Shown here: positions 15,636-22,388 of the stretch, piece after piece
Position numbering within the stretch: position 1 is the stretch's first letter
How the letters are laid out: the number at the start of each line of letters is the position of its first letter
DNA from: Clostridiales bacterium
GTDB lineage: Bacteria; Bacillota_A; Clostridia; Lachnospirales; Bianqueaceae
NCBI GenBank assembly: GCA_019423265.1
Contig: JAHZBS010000011.1
Location: forward strand, 1 to 23,273
Direction: 5' to 3'
DNA length: 23,273 nucleotides
Notes under the pieces: model-generated
Told to the model about the DNA's origin: nothing
Database searches by the model: none
The model's input: only the letters and a program-made list of their open reading frames with translations
Made by a program: the position numbers and the translations under genes

Positions 15636-15653
15636 ATTTCAATATTTTGAAAT
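15636..15653. promoter_or_regulatory. 18-bp palindrome directly upstream of the hsp20 -35 box
   Basis: ATTTCAA-N4-TTGAAAT is a perfect 7+7 inverted repeat ending one base before the -35 box. It matches neither CIRCE (HrcA) nor the CtsR heptad repeat. A/T-richness means chance cannot be excluded. Confidence 0.4.
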
Positions 15654-15682
15654 TTGCAAATATAATTCGATTGATATATTAT
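15654..15682 (+). promoter_or_regulatory. Promoter of the hsp20 pair
   Basis: TTGCAA (15654-15659), a 17-nt spacer and TATTAT (15677-15682) fit a SigA promoter. An overlapping TATAAT lies at 15682-15687. The leader to ATG 15743 is about 50 nt. Confidence 0.5.
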
Positions 15683-15690
15683 ATAATCAA

Positions 15691-15709
15691 AGTTACGAAT
15701 TAAGTAACT
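15691..15709. promoter_or_regulatory. 19-bp palindrome at the hsp20 transcription start
   Basis: AGTTAC-N7-GTAACT is a perfect 6+6 inverted repeat just after the -10 box. It could be an operator or, in the RNA, a 5' stem-loop. Confidence 0.45.
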
Positions 15710-15724
15710 CGATGAAATTAAACA

Positions 15725-15745
15725 ATATTGGAGGTGTTCAATATG
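15725..15745 (+). promoter_or_regulatory. Hairpin enclosing the hsp20-1 ribosome site (candidate RNA thermometer)
   Basis: ATATTG (15725-15730) pairs with CAATAT (15739-15744). Most of the GGAGGTG ribosome site lies in the 8-nt loop, and the A and U of the start codon lie in the stem. The stem has five A-U pairs and one G-C, so it would melt at modest temperature. Confidence 0.35.
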
Positions 15746-16165
15746 TTTGAATTGAATGCAAGAAGAAAGAATCACCCTGTATCGCTGTGGGAAGACTTTT
15801 TTGACCGGGATTTCTTCGCTCCCGCCGGCGCAGGTCAAGGCAATTTCTTGAACGCCGACGTTAAGGAGACAGATGACCAGTATGTGATTACCGTGGATAT
15901 CCCTGGCATGGACAAAGATTCCATCCACATTGACTATGACAACAACCAGTTGACCATCGCCGGCGAACGGCAGGAGGAGCATAGGGAGAATAAGAAGGGC
16001 TATATCCGCCAGGAGCGCAGTTTTGGATCCTTCAGCCGCTCTTTCTACTGCGACAACCTTGACCCCAATGGAATCAAGGCCGCTTTTCAACACGGCGTAC
16101 TCACCATCACCGCGCCTAAAGTTAAAGAAGATGTCCCCAACAAATATCATATCACCATCGAATAA
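15743..16165 (+). CDS. Hsp20 small heat-shock protein, copy 1
   Basis: This 140-aa, ATP-independent chaperone holds unfolding proteins. A short N-terminal arm (about 1-35, with LWEDFFDRDFF) precedes the alpha-crystallin domain: YVITVDIPGMDKDSIHIDY, then a GER turn, RSFGSFSRSFY, and GVLTITAPK near the end. The C-terminal IxI-type oligomerisation motif is weak (YHITIE). ATG 15743 is chosen because GGAGGTG lies 6 nt upstream; TTG 15728 in the same frame is inside that ribosome region. It forms an operon with the second copy, 23 nt downstream, from which it differs mainly in the N-terminal arm. Confidence 0.93.
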   Translation: MFELNARRKNHPVSLWEDFFDRDFFAPAGAGQGNFLNADVKETDDQYVITVDIPGMDKDSIHIDYDNNQLTIAGERQEEHRENKKGYIRQERSFGSFSRSFYCDNLDPNGIKAAFQHGVLTITAPKVKEDVPNKYHITIE

Positions 16166-16188
16166 TACTACTCTAGGAGGTTTTTATC

Positions 16189-16638
16189 ATGAATGAACTG
16201 AGCTTAAGAAGACGGCACAGCAACCCCATCAGCCTGTGGGAAGACTTTTTTGATGATTTTGACAAGAACTTTTTCTCGCCCTTTGTGGGCTCTGCGTCCA
16301 CATCCAATTTTCTGAAAACCGATATTGAGGAGACTGATACGTCCTATATTATAACCATGGATATCCCTGGCATGGACAAAGATTCCATCAACATCGACTA
16401 TGAGAATAACTACCTTATCGTATCCGGCGAACGGAAATCTGAATCCGGGGATAAGGATGATAAAGGCAATTATATCCGCCAGGAACGCAGCTATGGATCC
16501 TTCCGCCGCTCTTTCTACTGCGAGACCATCAAACCGGAGGATATCAAGGCCAACTTTAAAAACGGCGTCCTGACCATCACGCTGTCCAAGAATAAACCGG
16601 AGGAACCAAAAGCACACCGGATCGCGATCGAAGGCTGA
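16189..16638 (+). CDS. Hsp20 small heat-shock protein, copy 2
   Basis: This 149-aa protein is a paralogue of the preceding gene. It has the same arm (LWEDFFDDFDKNFF), the alpha-crystallin core with DIPGMDKDSINIDY, RSYGSFRRSFY and GVLTITLSK, and a C-terminal RIAIEG that resembles the IxI oligomerisation tail. AGGAGG lies upstream of ATG 16189. Parts of the two genes are identical in DNA (for example 32 bases at 15894-15925 and 16358-16389) while other parts differ, suggesting recent duplication or gene conversion. The two products may form mixed oligomers. A terminator follows. Confidence 0.93.
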   Translation: MNELSLRRRHSNPISLWEDFFDDFDKNFFSPFVGSASTSNFLKTDIEETDTSYIITMDIPGMDKDSINIDYENNYLIVSGERKSESGDKDDKGNYIRQERSYGSFRRSFYCETIKPEDIKANFKNGVLTITLSKNKPEEPKAHRIAIEG

Positions 16639-16650
16639 TCCGTTAGGATA

Positions 16651-16682
16651 GAGGGTGTCCCAGACGGGCGCCTTCTTTTTTT
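16651..16682 (+). terminator. Intrinsic terminator after the hsp20 pair
   Basis: GAGGGTGTCC (16651-16660) pairs with GGGCGCCTTC (16666-16675), including three G-U pairs, around a 5-nt loop, followed by TTTTTTT. It separates the hsp20 operon from the convergent SIS gene. Confidence 0.8.
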
Positions 16683-16691
16683 GCAAAAAAT

Positions 16692-17327
16692 TTACGTGGG
16701 ACAGGCAAAAAAATGTGCTTCCACTGCTGCACACAGGGCGTGATAGACCGGCAGCGTCAACTCTTGGACCTTGAAGGTCTCAGTCTCTGGCAGTGCGATG
16801 ATGCACTGGCAAAGCTGGCCCAACTTGCCGCCGCCAGCTCCGCTGATTCCAATTGTCCCCATTTCCATAGCTTTGGCCACCTTCATCGCCTGTACAACGT
16901 TGCGGGAATTGCCGGACGTGCTGAGGCCGATCAGCACGTCCCCAGGGCGGCCGTACCCATAGACCTGCTGCGCAAATGCCATGTCTGCCGCCACGTCATT
17001 GCTAAAGGCGGTGTTCAGCGCTGTCTGCGCGCCGAGAGAGATGGCTGGCAGGCCCTCCTGCAAATGATCCGCCATCCAAGTCCCATCGTCAAAGTTTTCG
17101 GCTAATGTCCGCCGAAATGTCTCGGAAACCGGACGCCGCAATAAAAAGCCTTTCATCAGTTCCCCCACTATATGATCCGCGTCGGCCTGACTCCCTCCAT
17201 TCCCGCACAACAAAATCTTGCCTCTCCCTTCATAGCAGGCGATCATCATCGCAGCCGCCTGTCGTATCTCTGCCCGGCACGCCTCCAATACCGGATATCT
17301 CTGAATTACCACGTCTAGATGATCCAC
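16692..17327 (-). CDS. SIS-domain sugar-phosphate isomerase (GmhA-like)
   Basis: The protein is about 211 aa from GTG 17327, chosen because GAGGGAG lies just upstream and relatives begin a few residues before YPVLEAC. ATG 17390 gives 21 extra residues and is a possible alternative (GGAG upstream, short spacing). The SIS fold is seen in ILLCGNGGSQADADH and LIGLSTSGNSRNVV. The two catalytic residues of GmhA are kept: Glu of VGELMKG and His of LPVYHALC. GmhA converts sedoheptulose-7-phosphate to a heptose phosphate, but Gram-positive relatives beside ROK kinases may isomerise other sugar phosphates. It lies downstream of the ROK kinase in the same direction. Confidence 0.82.
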   Translation of the reverse strand: MDHLDVVIQRYPVLEACRAEIRQAAAMMIACYEGRGKILLCGNGGSQADADHIVGELMKGFLLRRPVSETFRRTLAENFDDGTWMADHLQEGLPAISLGAQTALNTAFSNDVAADMAFAQQVYGYGRPGDVLIGLSTSGNSRNVVQAMKVAKAMEMGTIGISGAGGGKLGQLCQCIIALPETETFKVQELTLPVYHALCAAVEAHFFACPT

Positions 17328-17404
17328 ATTTACTCCCTCTCTGCGCTGCTCTGTGTCCTGAGAGCATGATGCCAAACAGCGCGCAGGCATAGCTCCATCC
17401 TGCT

Positions 17405-18349
17405 TTACAAGACTGCCAAGCTCAACGCCGCATAATCTCCAATCTCATCCCCAAGGCCCGCCGGGACGACGGTGCAATCTGCTAGACTCTGGGGCAGCGC
17501 TTCCCTGGCCAATTCTTCCATAATTCCGGGGATCATCATGTCCCAGCACCTGGCATACACGCTTCCTAAAACGATGGTCTGGGGATTCAGAAGATCGACC
17601 AAAATGGCTAATCCCCTCCCCATCCACACTGCGCTCTCTTCCAGTACAGCTCTCGCCGTCTCATCTCCGGCGCTAGCCGCCTGAGCGATGGATTTTGCTG
17701 TAAGGCTGTCCAGCTCCTTGATATCCTGAACCCACTGCGACTTCCGCCCTTGCTGCAAGCCCTCCCAGTACCGCAGCCTCCCCAGCTGCGCGATCCCCGA
17801 ACCGCTACAGAACCCTTCAAAAGATCCAGCCTTTCCGTAGCCCACCGGTCCATAGTTTGACAGCCGGATATGCCCCACCTCACCTGTCATGCCGCTGGTC
17901 CCGGAAATCAAATGGCCGTTGAGAATGATGCCAGCGCCTAATCCCGTACCACACGTCAAAAAAATTATATTCTCCGCTCCCTGAGCCGCGCCAAATTTCC
18001 ATTCCGCGACAGCACAGGCGTTGGCGTCATTCTCCAGTCTGGCGGGCACGCCGTATCGCGCCTGTAATTCCTCGGCGATGGGGACGTCCTTCCACCCATA
18101 CAAGTTGGGAGGATTCAGAATCACACCGGTACGGCTGTCCAGCGGCCCGCCACAGCTGATGCCGATGGATTCAGGGCGATATGTGCTCATCCAGGGATCC
18201 AGGATCCCATAGATCTTCTCTAGGGACTGGCTTGCCGTGCCTGTGGCAAATACTTCCTTCCGGATAATCCGCAGCTCGCCGCCTTCCTGGATCTGTCCCA
18301 CCAAAACAGCGCATTTCGTGCCGCCAATATCTAGCCCTGCTATCTGCAT
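17405..18349 (-). CDS. ROK-family sugar kinase
   Basis: This 314-aa cytoplasmic kinase phosphorylates a hexose or amino sugar. The ATP-phosphate motif GLDIGGTK is at the N-terminus. The catalytic Asp108 is in ENDANACAVAEW, and the second phosphate motif is TCGTGLGAG. GEVGHI supplies the His of the usual zinc site. The zinc-binding cysteine block (normally CxCGxxGCxE) reads GYGKAGSFE here, so the Cys ligands are missing, as in some Clostridia subgroups. No N-terminal helix-turn-helix is present, so it is an enzyme and not a ROK repressor. AGGAGG and GGAGGG precede ATG 18349. It probably acts with the SIS protein on the same sugar. Confidence 0.88.
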   Translation of the reverse strand: MQIAGLDIGGTKCAVLVGQIQEGGELRIIRKEVFATGTASQSLEKIYGILDPWMSTYRPESIGISCGGPLDSRTGVILNPPNLYGWKDVPIAEELQARYGVPARLENDANACAVAEWKFGAAQGAENIIFLTCGTGLGAGIILNGHLISGTSGMTGEVGHIRLSNYGPVGYGKAGSFEGFCSGSGIAQLGRLRYWEGLQQGRKSQWVQDIKELDSLTAKSIAQAASAGDETARAVLEESAVWMGRGLAILVDLLNPQTIVLGSVYARCWDMMIPGIMEELAREALPQSLADCTVVPAGLGDEIGDYAALSLAVL

Positions 18350-18395
18350 GGATATCCCTCCATATCCTCCTTATGAAATTTGGCATAATACTAAC

Positions 18396-18422
18396 ATTAT
18401 ATACGGAGGAAAATTGATTCAA
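18396..18422 (-). promoter_or_regulatory. Promoter of the ROK-SIS operon
   Basis: On the minus strand a consensus TATAAT (18401-18396) is preceded by TTGAAT (18422-18417) at only 15 nt. The short spacing suggests a weak or activator-dependent promoter, in line with the AraC gene directly upstream. Confidence 0.45.
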
Positions 18423-18465
18423 AATAGAGGATTCTGCCGTTTTTTTATAAAATTATGTTGTCATA

Positions 18466-19290
18466 CTATTGTCGCTTCATCACGGTGCGATACCGTGTGG
18501 GGGTTGTAGCAATCACCTGTTTGAAGATGGCAGAAAAATAATACTCATTGGCAAATCCCACCTGCATTCCAATCTGTCCCACTGGCAAGTCTGTCTCCAC
18601 TAGCAGGCGTTTAGCCTCTTCAAGGCGGATTGCATTCAATTTCTGAATGATCGTCTGGCCCGTAACGGATTTAAAGATTCTTGCCAAGTGGCGATAGCTG
18701 ACGTTTAACGCATGGGCGACCTCGTCCACGCGGATGCACTGCGCATAATACTGCGACAGATACAGGAGCGCTTGATTGACTAGCGTCTCCTCCTGAGAGT
18801 AGTCGAAGGGTATGCAGGCCCCCAGATCAAAGGCGGCGCAAATTCCAAGCAGAAGCTGAATTAGCACACCCCGTTTAGACCAATCATTGTTAAGCGGCTG
18901 CGCGCCAAAAACGCGCTCAACTGGGTATCGCCCGGGCGATGGGTGAGGTTGTGATAAAATTTCTGCCACCTCCCCCACAGGATCCAGACTCCAGCGCAGA
19001 CAAAAGCCATCGTCTCCCATCCCGCTGCAATTTCGGTGGCTGTGAATCATACCCGGTGGGATTAAAAAGAACTGACCCTTTTGGATTAAGAATTCTGTAT
19101 CCCCCAGAGTTGTATAGAGCGCCCCCTCCTGCAAGTAATTGAACTCATACCATGGATGGTAGTGGGACTCATATGTCCAATCCCTGGGGTGGGCGGCATC
19201 TAAAACGTCCAGAAGGATGAGGGTTGAGCCATCAAAGCGGATCGGCTTTCCGATCAAGCTTCGCAGCGCAAGGGCTTGCTTTTGTACCAT
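18466..19290 (-). CDS. AraC-family regulator with cupin sensor domain (1)
   Basis: The protein is about 274 aa from ATG 19290, with AGGAGAGG upstream; GTG 19293 is one codon earlier. The N-terminal cupin-like domain has HYHPWYEFNYLQEG and QFFLIPPGMIHSH, which bind the effector sugar in AraC relatives. The C-terminal DNA-binding part (about 170-275) holds two helix-turn-helix motifs: VDEVAHALNVSYRHLARIFKS and QIGMQVGFANEYYFSAIFKQ. The end TTPTRYRT fits the family ending. It lies upstream of the ROK kinase in the same direction, so it probably activates the ROK-SIS pair. Confidence 0.9.
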   Translation of the reverse strand: MVQKQALALRSLIGKPIRFDGSTLILLDVLDAAHPRDWTYESHYHPWYEFNYLQEGALYTTLGDTEFLIQKGQFFLIPPGMIHSHRNCSGMGDDGFCLRWSLDPVGEVAEILSQPHPSPGRYPVERVFGAQPLNNDWSKRGVLIQLLLGICAAFDLGACIPFDYSQEETLVNQALLYLSQYYAQCIRVDEVAHALNVSYRHLARIFKSVTGQTIIQKLNAIRLEEAKRLLVETDLPVGQIGMQVGFANEYYFSAIFKQVIATTPTRYRTVMKRQ

Positions 19291-19322
19291 CACATTCCTC
19301 TCCTAATACTTTGTATGAGGAT

Positions 19323-19351
19323 AGTGTACCCCAATCTTTCAAAAAAGGCAA
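19323..19351 (-). promoter_or_regulatory. Promoter of AraC regulator (1)
   Basis: TTGCCT (19351-19346), 17 nt, TACACT (19328-19323) on the minus strand, each matching 4 of 6 consensus positions. It lies in the 76-nt gap after the uroporphyrinogen-decarboxylase-like gene, where I see no convincing terminator. Confidence 0.4.
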
Positions 19352-19366
19352 GCCTCTGGCAGACTA

Positions 19367-20509
19367 TTAATTGGCGTATTCAAGCATACGTTTACGGTAA
19401 TACATATAGTTTTCAAAGGACACTTCCTCCGGAACACCGTGATCGCAGGTGGGTATATAGCCGCCTCGCTTTCGCATAGCCGGCAGAATCGAATCCAGAT
19501 GGCGGTCAATGGCTTCCCTGCCCGCGGCCAACACGCGCTTATCGATGCCGCCGGAAATGCGCAGATCAGGGTGCTGGCGCCCCACGGCGACTACATCACA
19601 GTCTGAGGCCACTTCAAAAGGACTCATAGAGTCAACTCCGATACTTTTGTACAGATCAATGACACCGAGACAATTGCCGTCCGTATCGATCTGGAAATGG
19701 ACCTTGCGGCTCTTGTCCAGATTGCGCCGCTGGATGTTGATGTACAGCTGCTGGTAGTAAGGAAACAGAAACTCTTTTATCATATCGGGGGAGATCAGCG
19801 ATCCGCCCTTATAACAGATGTCTTCTCCAAGGAACACTTCATCGATGCTCACAAACCGTTGATGGTAAGCCGTCACTGCATCCGTCAATTCAAACCAGGT
19901 TTTCATACAGTCGTGGATCAGCTCCGGCTCGTCATAAAACTTATACAGCACCCCCTCCGGCCCCATGAGGCTGCGCAAATACATATAGCCTCCCACCGAG
20001 CGTTGGACAATGAATTTTCCCTCTCCCGCGCCTGCAATGGCCGCTTGGATTTCCCCCTTCTGCCGCTCCATCCGTCCCTCTGTTTTGGGGTTCAGCCTCC
20101 ATTTCACACACTCTTCCCACGTGCGAAAATCCTTGACAGGGTGATCCACATATTCCGGCATAAACCCGCTGCGGCGCCCTTTAAAGCACAGCACGCTGCG
20201 CCCCGAAGTATCCTGGACCAGCTCATATTTCCCCCGGTCCTCCAGCACCTTTACCTCAAAGGCCGGGTATAGAGCGCCCTCCGTCCACCCGGCTCCCAGC
20301 AGGGCCACCGTCGCCGGCTCATCATAGCCGAAGATGTCCTGAAGATACCGCTCATAGTCGGGAACCTCGCTTCTCGGTTTAAGGTACCCCTCCTGAATCC
20401 AGCGATCCAATACATAATAGCCAAACTCTTTCTGATAGATCGGCGCGTCAGGCGTAATATCGTAGAAAGCACGCATTTTTTTCACTGCCTGCGTCAAATT
20501 GTCTTGCAT
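19367..20509 (-). CDS. Uroporphyrinogen decarboxylase-family protein
   Basis: The protein is about 380 aa from ATG 20509, chosen because GGAGG lies 8 nt upstream; the frame extends 36 codons further but without a ribosome site. The fold is that of the UroD/MtaA/CmuA superfamily (TIM barrel): EDICYKGGSLISPDMIKEFLFPYY in the middle, then KVHFQIDTDG, SPFEVASDCD, and GGYIPTCDHGVPEEV at the end. Such proteins in sugar loci are not haem enzymes; several are corrinoid-linked methyltransferases, others are unassigned. The IPTCDHGVP ending, with Cys and His, recalls the zinc site of methyltransferase members. It is divergent from AraC regulator (2). Confidence 0.8.
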   Translation of the reverse strand: MQDNLTQAVKKMRAFYDITPDAPIYQKEFGYYVLDRWIQEGYLKPRSEVPDYERYLQDIFGYDEPATVALLGAGWTEGALYPAFEVKVLEDRGKYELVQDTSGRSVLCFKGRRSGFMPEYVDHPVKDFRTWEECVKWRLNPKTEGRMERQKGEIQAAIAGAGEGKFIVQRSVGGYMYLRSLMGPEGVLYKFYDEPELIHDCMKTWFELTDAVTAYHQRFVSIDEVFLGEDICYKGGSLISPDMIKEFLFPYYQQLYINIQRRNLDKSRKVHFQIDTDGNCLGVIDLYKSIGVDSMSPFEVASDCDVVAVGRQHPDLRISGGIDKRVLAAGREAIDRHLDSILPAMRKRGGYIPTCDHGVPEEVSFENYMYYRKRMLEYAN

Positions 20510-20522
20510 GTCCAAATCCTCC

Positions 20523-20540
20523 GTGATACTATAGTGATAC
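20523..20540. repeat. Direct repeats GTGATAC, 11-bp period, between divergent genes
   Basis: GTGATAC occurs at 20523-20529 and 20534-20540, one helical turn apart, with a weaker GATATAC next at 20541-20547. Direct repeats of this spacing are typical of AraC-family binding sites. They lie upstream of the UroD-like start, in the 107-bp gap shared with AraC regulator (2). Confidence 0.45.
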
Positions 20541-20616
20541 GATATACAATACCGCATCTGCTCAGAAAAAAACATGGCAGAAACAGACGAAAATATATAT
20601 ATTTCGGAGGTTCCCA

Positions 20617-21405
20617 ATGTTTACTGACTACTGCTGCACCCACGCCCCTGTCATGTCAGGGCCGGCCGGCGTAATGAATATTTACTATGTACAAGCCGAC
20701 GAATCGTACAATGTGGCCCATATCCCCGTGGACGATCATTGGGTAATGCTCCACACCATTGGCGGCTCAGGTCAGCTGCGGCTGGATAAGCAGGTCTACA
20801 ATCTGGCCGCCGGCGACCTTCTCCTCTTTCAGTCGAGTACGGATTTTTACTATCGCTGTCCGGGACCCGTGTGGGAATTCTGGTGGTTTGAATTCACCTG
20901 CCCATGTCCCGCCCCCTTTTCCCCAGGCTATTATCATGTACCCCACGATGCCACACTGCGGATTCTGTGTCACGAAAGTCTTCGCTTCATGAAATCAGAA
21001 GATCACCTTGCCGCATCCTCCCTCTTTCTCGCGTACCTGGAGTATGCCTTGGCATCGGAGCGCCACCGCCAGGACGCGGATCGCCTTCTATTCCTGGATC
21101 GCGTACAGCAGGCAGACTCCTATATCCGCCTCCATCTGCGGGATGTAACCGTTGCCTCCTTGGCAAAACATCTGTGTATCCATCAGCGCACGCTACAGAC
21201 AAGCTTTCTGCGGTGTACGGGGCGCTCCCCTTCCCGCTACATCCAACAGATCCGGATGGAATATGCGGCCTACTACCTGCAAAATACAACCAAAACCATA
21301 GGCGAACTGGCCTTCGATCTCGGATATTCCAGTCCCTTTCATCTGAGCAAAGCCTTTAAACAGCATTACGGCGCCTCACCCAGCGACTTTCGGAAATCTC
21401 TGTGA
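20617..21405 (+). CDS. AraC-family regulator with cupin sensor domain (2)
   Basis: The protein is 262 aa. The N-terminal cupin-like domain (about 20-115: VMLHTIGGSGQLRL, then LAAGDLLLFQ) probably binds a sugar. The C-terminal DNA-binding part (about 165-262) has VASLAKHLCIHQRTLQTSFLRC and IGELAFDLGYSSPFHLSKAF as the two helix-turn-helix motifs, ending GASPSDFRKSL as expected. GGAGG lies 7 nt before ATG 20617. Divergent orientation from the UroD-like gene suggests that gene as its target. Some proline- and cysteine-rich sequence (FTCPCPAPFSPG) links the two domains. Confidence 0.9.
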   Translation: MFTDYCCTHAPVMSGPAGVMNIYYVQADESYNVAHIPVDDHWVMLHTIGGSGQLRLDKQVYNLAAGDLLLFQSSTDFYYRCPGPVWEFWWFEFTCPCPAPFSPGYYHVPHDATLRILCHESLRFMKSEDHLAASSLFLAYLEYALASERHRQDADRLLFLDRVQQADSYIRLHLRDVTVASLAKHLCIHQRTLQTSFLRCTGRSPSRYIQQIRMEYAAYYLQNTTKTIGELAFDLGYSSPFHLSKAFKQHYGASPSDFRKSL

Positions 21406-21422
21406 AAAATTGAACTTGTATC

Positions 21423-21451
21423 TTTTCATTCTGCCAGATCTGCTGTAAAAT
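21423..21451 (+). promoter_or_regulatory. Promoter of AraC regulator (3)
   Basis: TTTTCA (21423-21428), 17 nt, TAAAAT (21446-21451). The -35 box matches 4 of 6 consensus positions. It lies in the 88-nt gap after regulator (2), so (3) may be transcribed separately. Confidence 0.4.
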
Positions 21452-21493
21452 AGAAGTGGACAAAACCGCAAACTATCATAGGGGTATGACGAA

Positions 21494-22294
21494 ATGCACT
21501 ACATCGATAACTGTCTGGAAGAATGCAATGTCAGTGTGGTAACCGCTTCCCTGACACAATGTACAGGAAACTGGCAGGATTTAAATTACGTCCCTTCCTA
21601 CAACAAATTCTACTATATTCTAAAAGGCGAAGGCGAATTGACCGTCGCCGGGCAAGTCTATCATCCAACGGCCGGCCAGCTCTTCCTCATGCCCGCCGGT
21701 CTTCAGCAATCGTATCGCACGACGGACGGCCCTCCCTATTACAAATACTGGTGTCACTTCCACGCAAAGGTGGGAAGCCGTAACCTCTTCGATCTGATCC
21801 AGACTCCTCTCTGTGTCACGATCTCCGACCCAGCTCCCCTCGTCGGCCTCTTTCAATCGCTCATAGAAGCCATGTCCCATGAGACGTACACCTCGCGCCT
21901 ACATGCGCGCAGCGTCGCCACGGAGATTTTAGCCACCTATCTGGACGCAGCGGCCGCCGTCACCTGTCCCAACGACGATGTGGCGGAGAAGCTGTCCGCC
22001 GTCGTGGAGTACGTGAACATGCACCTTTCGGAGGAGATCACGCTGGAGACACTGGCCTCCCTGGTTCACTTTCATCCCAATTATTTTATCCGTTTTTTCA
22101 AACAAAATCTCGGCGTATCCCCCATGCAGTACGTCTCCAAGGCCCGGATTGACCATGCCAAAGTGCTGCTGAAGACCACCGATGAAAAGATCGCGGACAT
22201 TGCCTCGCTCACCGGATTTCACGATCTATTTTATTTCTCGCAGCGCTTTAAAGAACAGACAGGCTTTTCTCCAACAGACTTTCGCAAACTATAA
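21494..22294 (+). CDS. AraC-family regulator with cupin sensor domain (3)
   Basis: This 266-aa protein is built like regulator (2). The cupin-like domain has FYYILKGEGELTV and GQLFLMPAGLQQSY. The DNA-binding domain (about 165-266) has LETLASLVHFHPNYFIRFFKQ and KIADIASLTGFHDLFYFSQRF, ending GFSPTDFRKL. The ribosome site before ATG 21494 is weak (AGGGG at 9 nt or more). It is convergent with the GH95 gene and shares the hairpin between them. Likely targets are the GH95 gene or the UroD-like gene. Confidence 0.9.
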   Translation: MHYIDNCLEECNVSVVTASLTQCTGNWQDLNYVPSYNKFYYILKGEGELTVAGQVYHPTAGQLFLMPAGLQQSYRTTDGPPYYKYWCHFHAKVGSRNLFDLIQTPLCVTISDPAPLVGLFQSLIEAMSHETYTSRLHARSVATEILATYLDAAAAVTCPNDDVAEKLSAVVEYVNMHLSEEITLETLASLVHFHPNYFIRFFKQNLGVSPMQYVSKARIDHAKVLLKTTDEKIADIASLTGFHDLFYFSQRFKEQTGFSPTDFRKL

Positions 22295-22335
22295 AAAGAT
22301 ACGGTGCAGCTCCCATTAGGGAGCTGCACCGTATC
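22293..22335 (-). terminator. Intrinsic terminator after the GH95 gene
   Basis: A perfect 17-bp stem (22298-22314 with 22319-22335) with a 4-nt loop is followed on the minus strand by TTTTT (22297-22293), which overlaps the stop codon of AraC regulator (3). On the plus strand no U-run follows, so it serves mainly the minus-strand GH95 gene. Confidence 0.85.
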
Positions 22336-22388
22336 CTGCATAATGACTTCCTTATCTGGCGGCGCCAGTCCTTTTCCATGTAATCCTG

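Noticed and set aside
15485..16150. 221-codon open frame on the minus strand
   Set aside because: It lies opposite hsp20 copy 1 and mirrors its codons; no ribosome site and no family features. Treated as a shadow.
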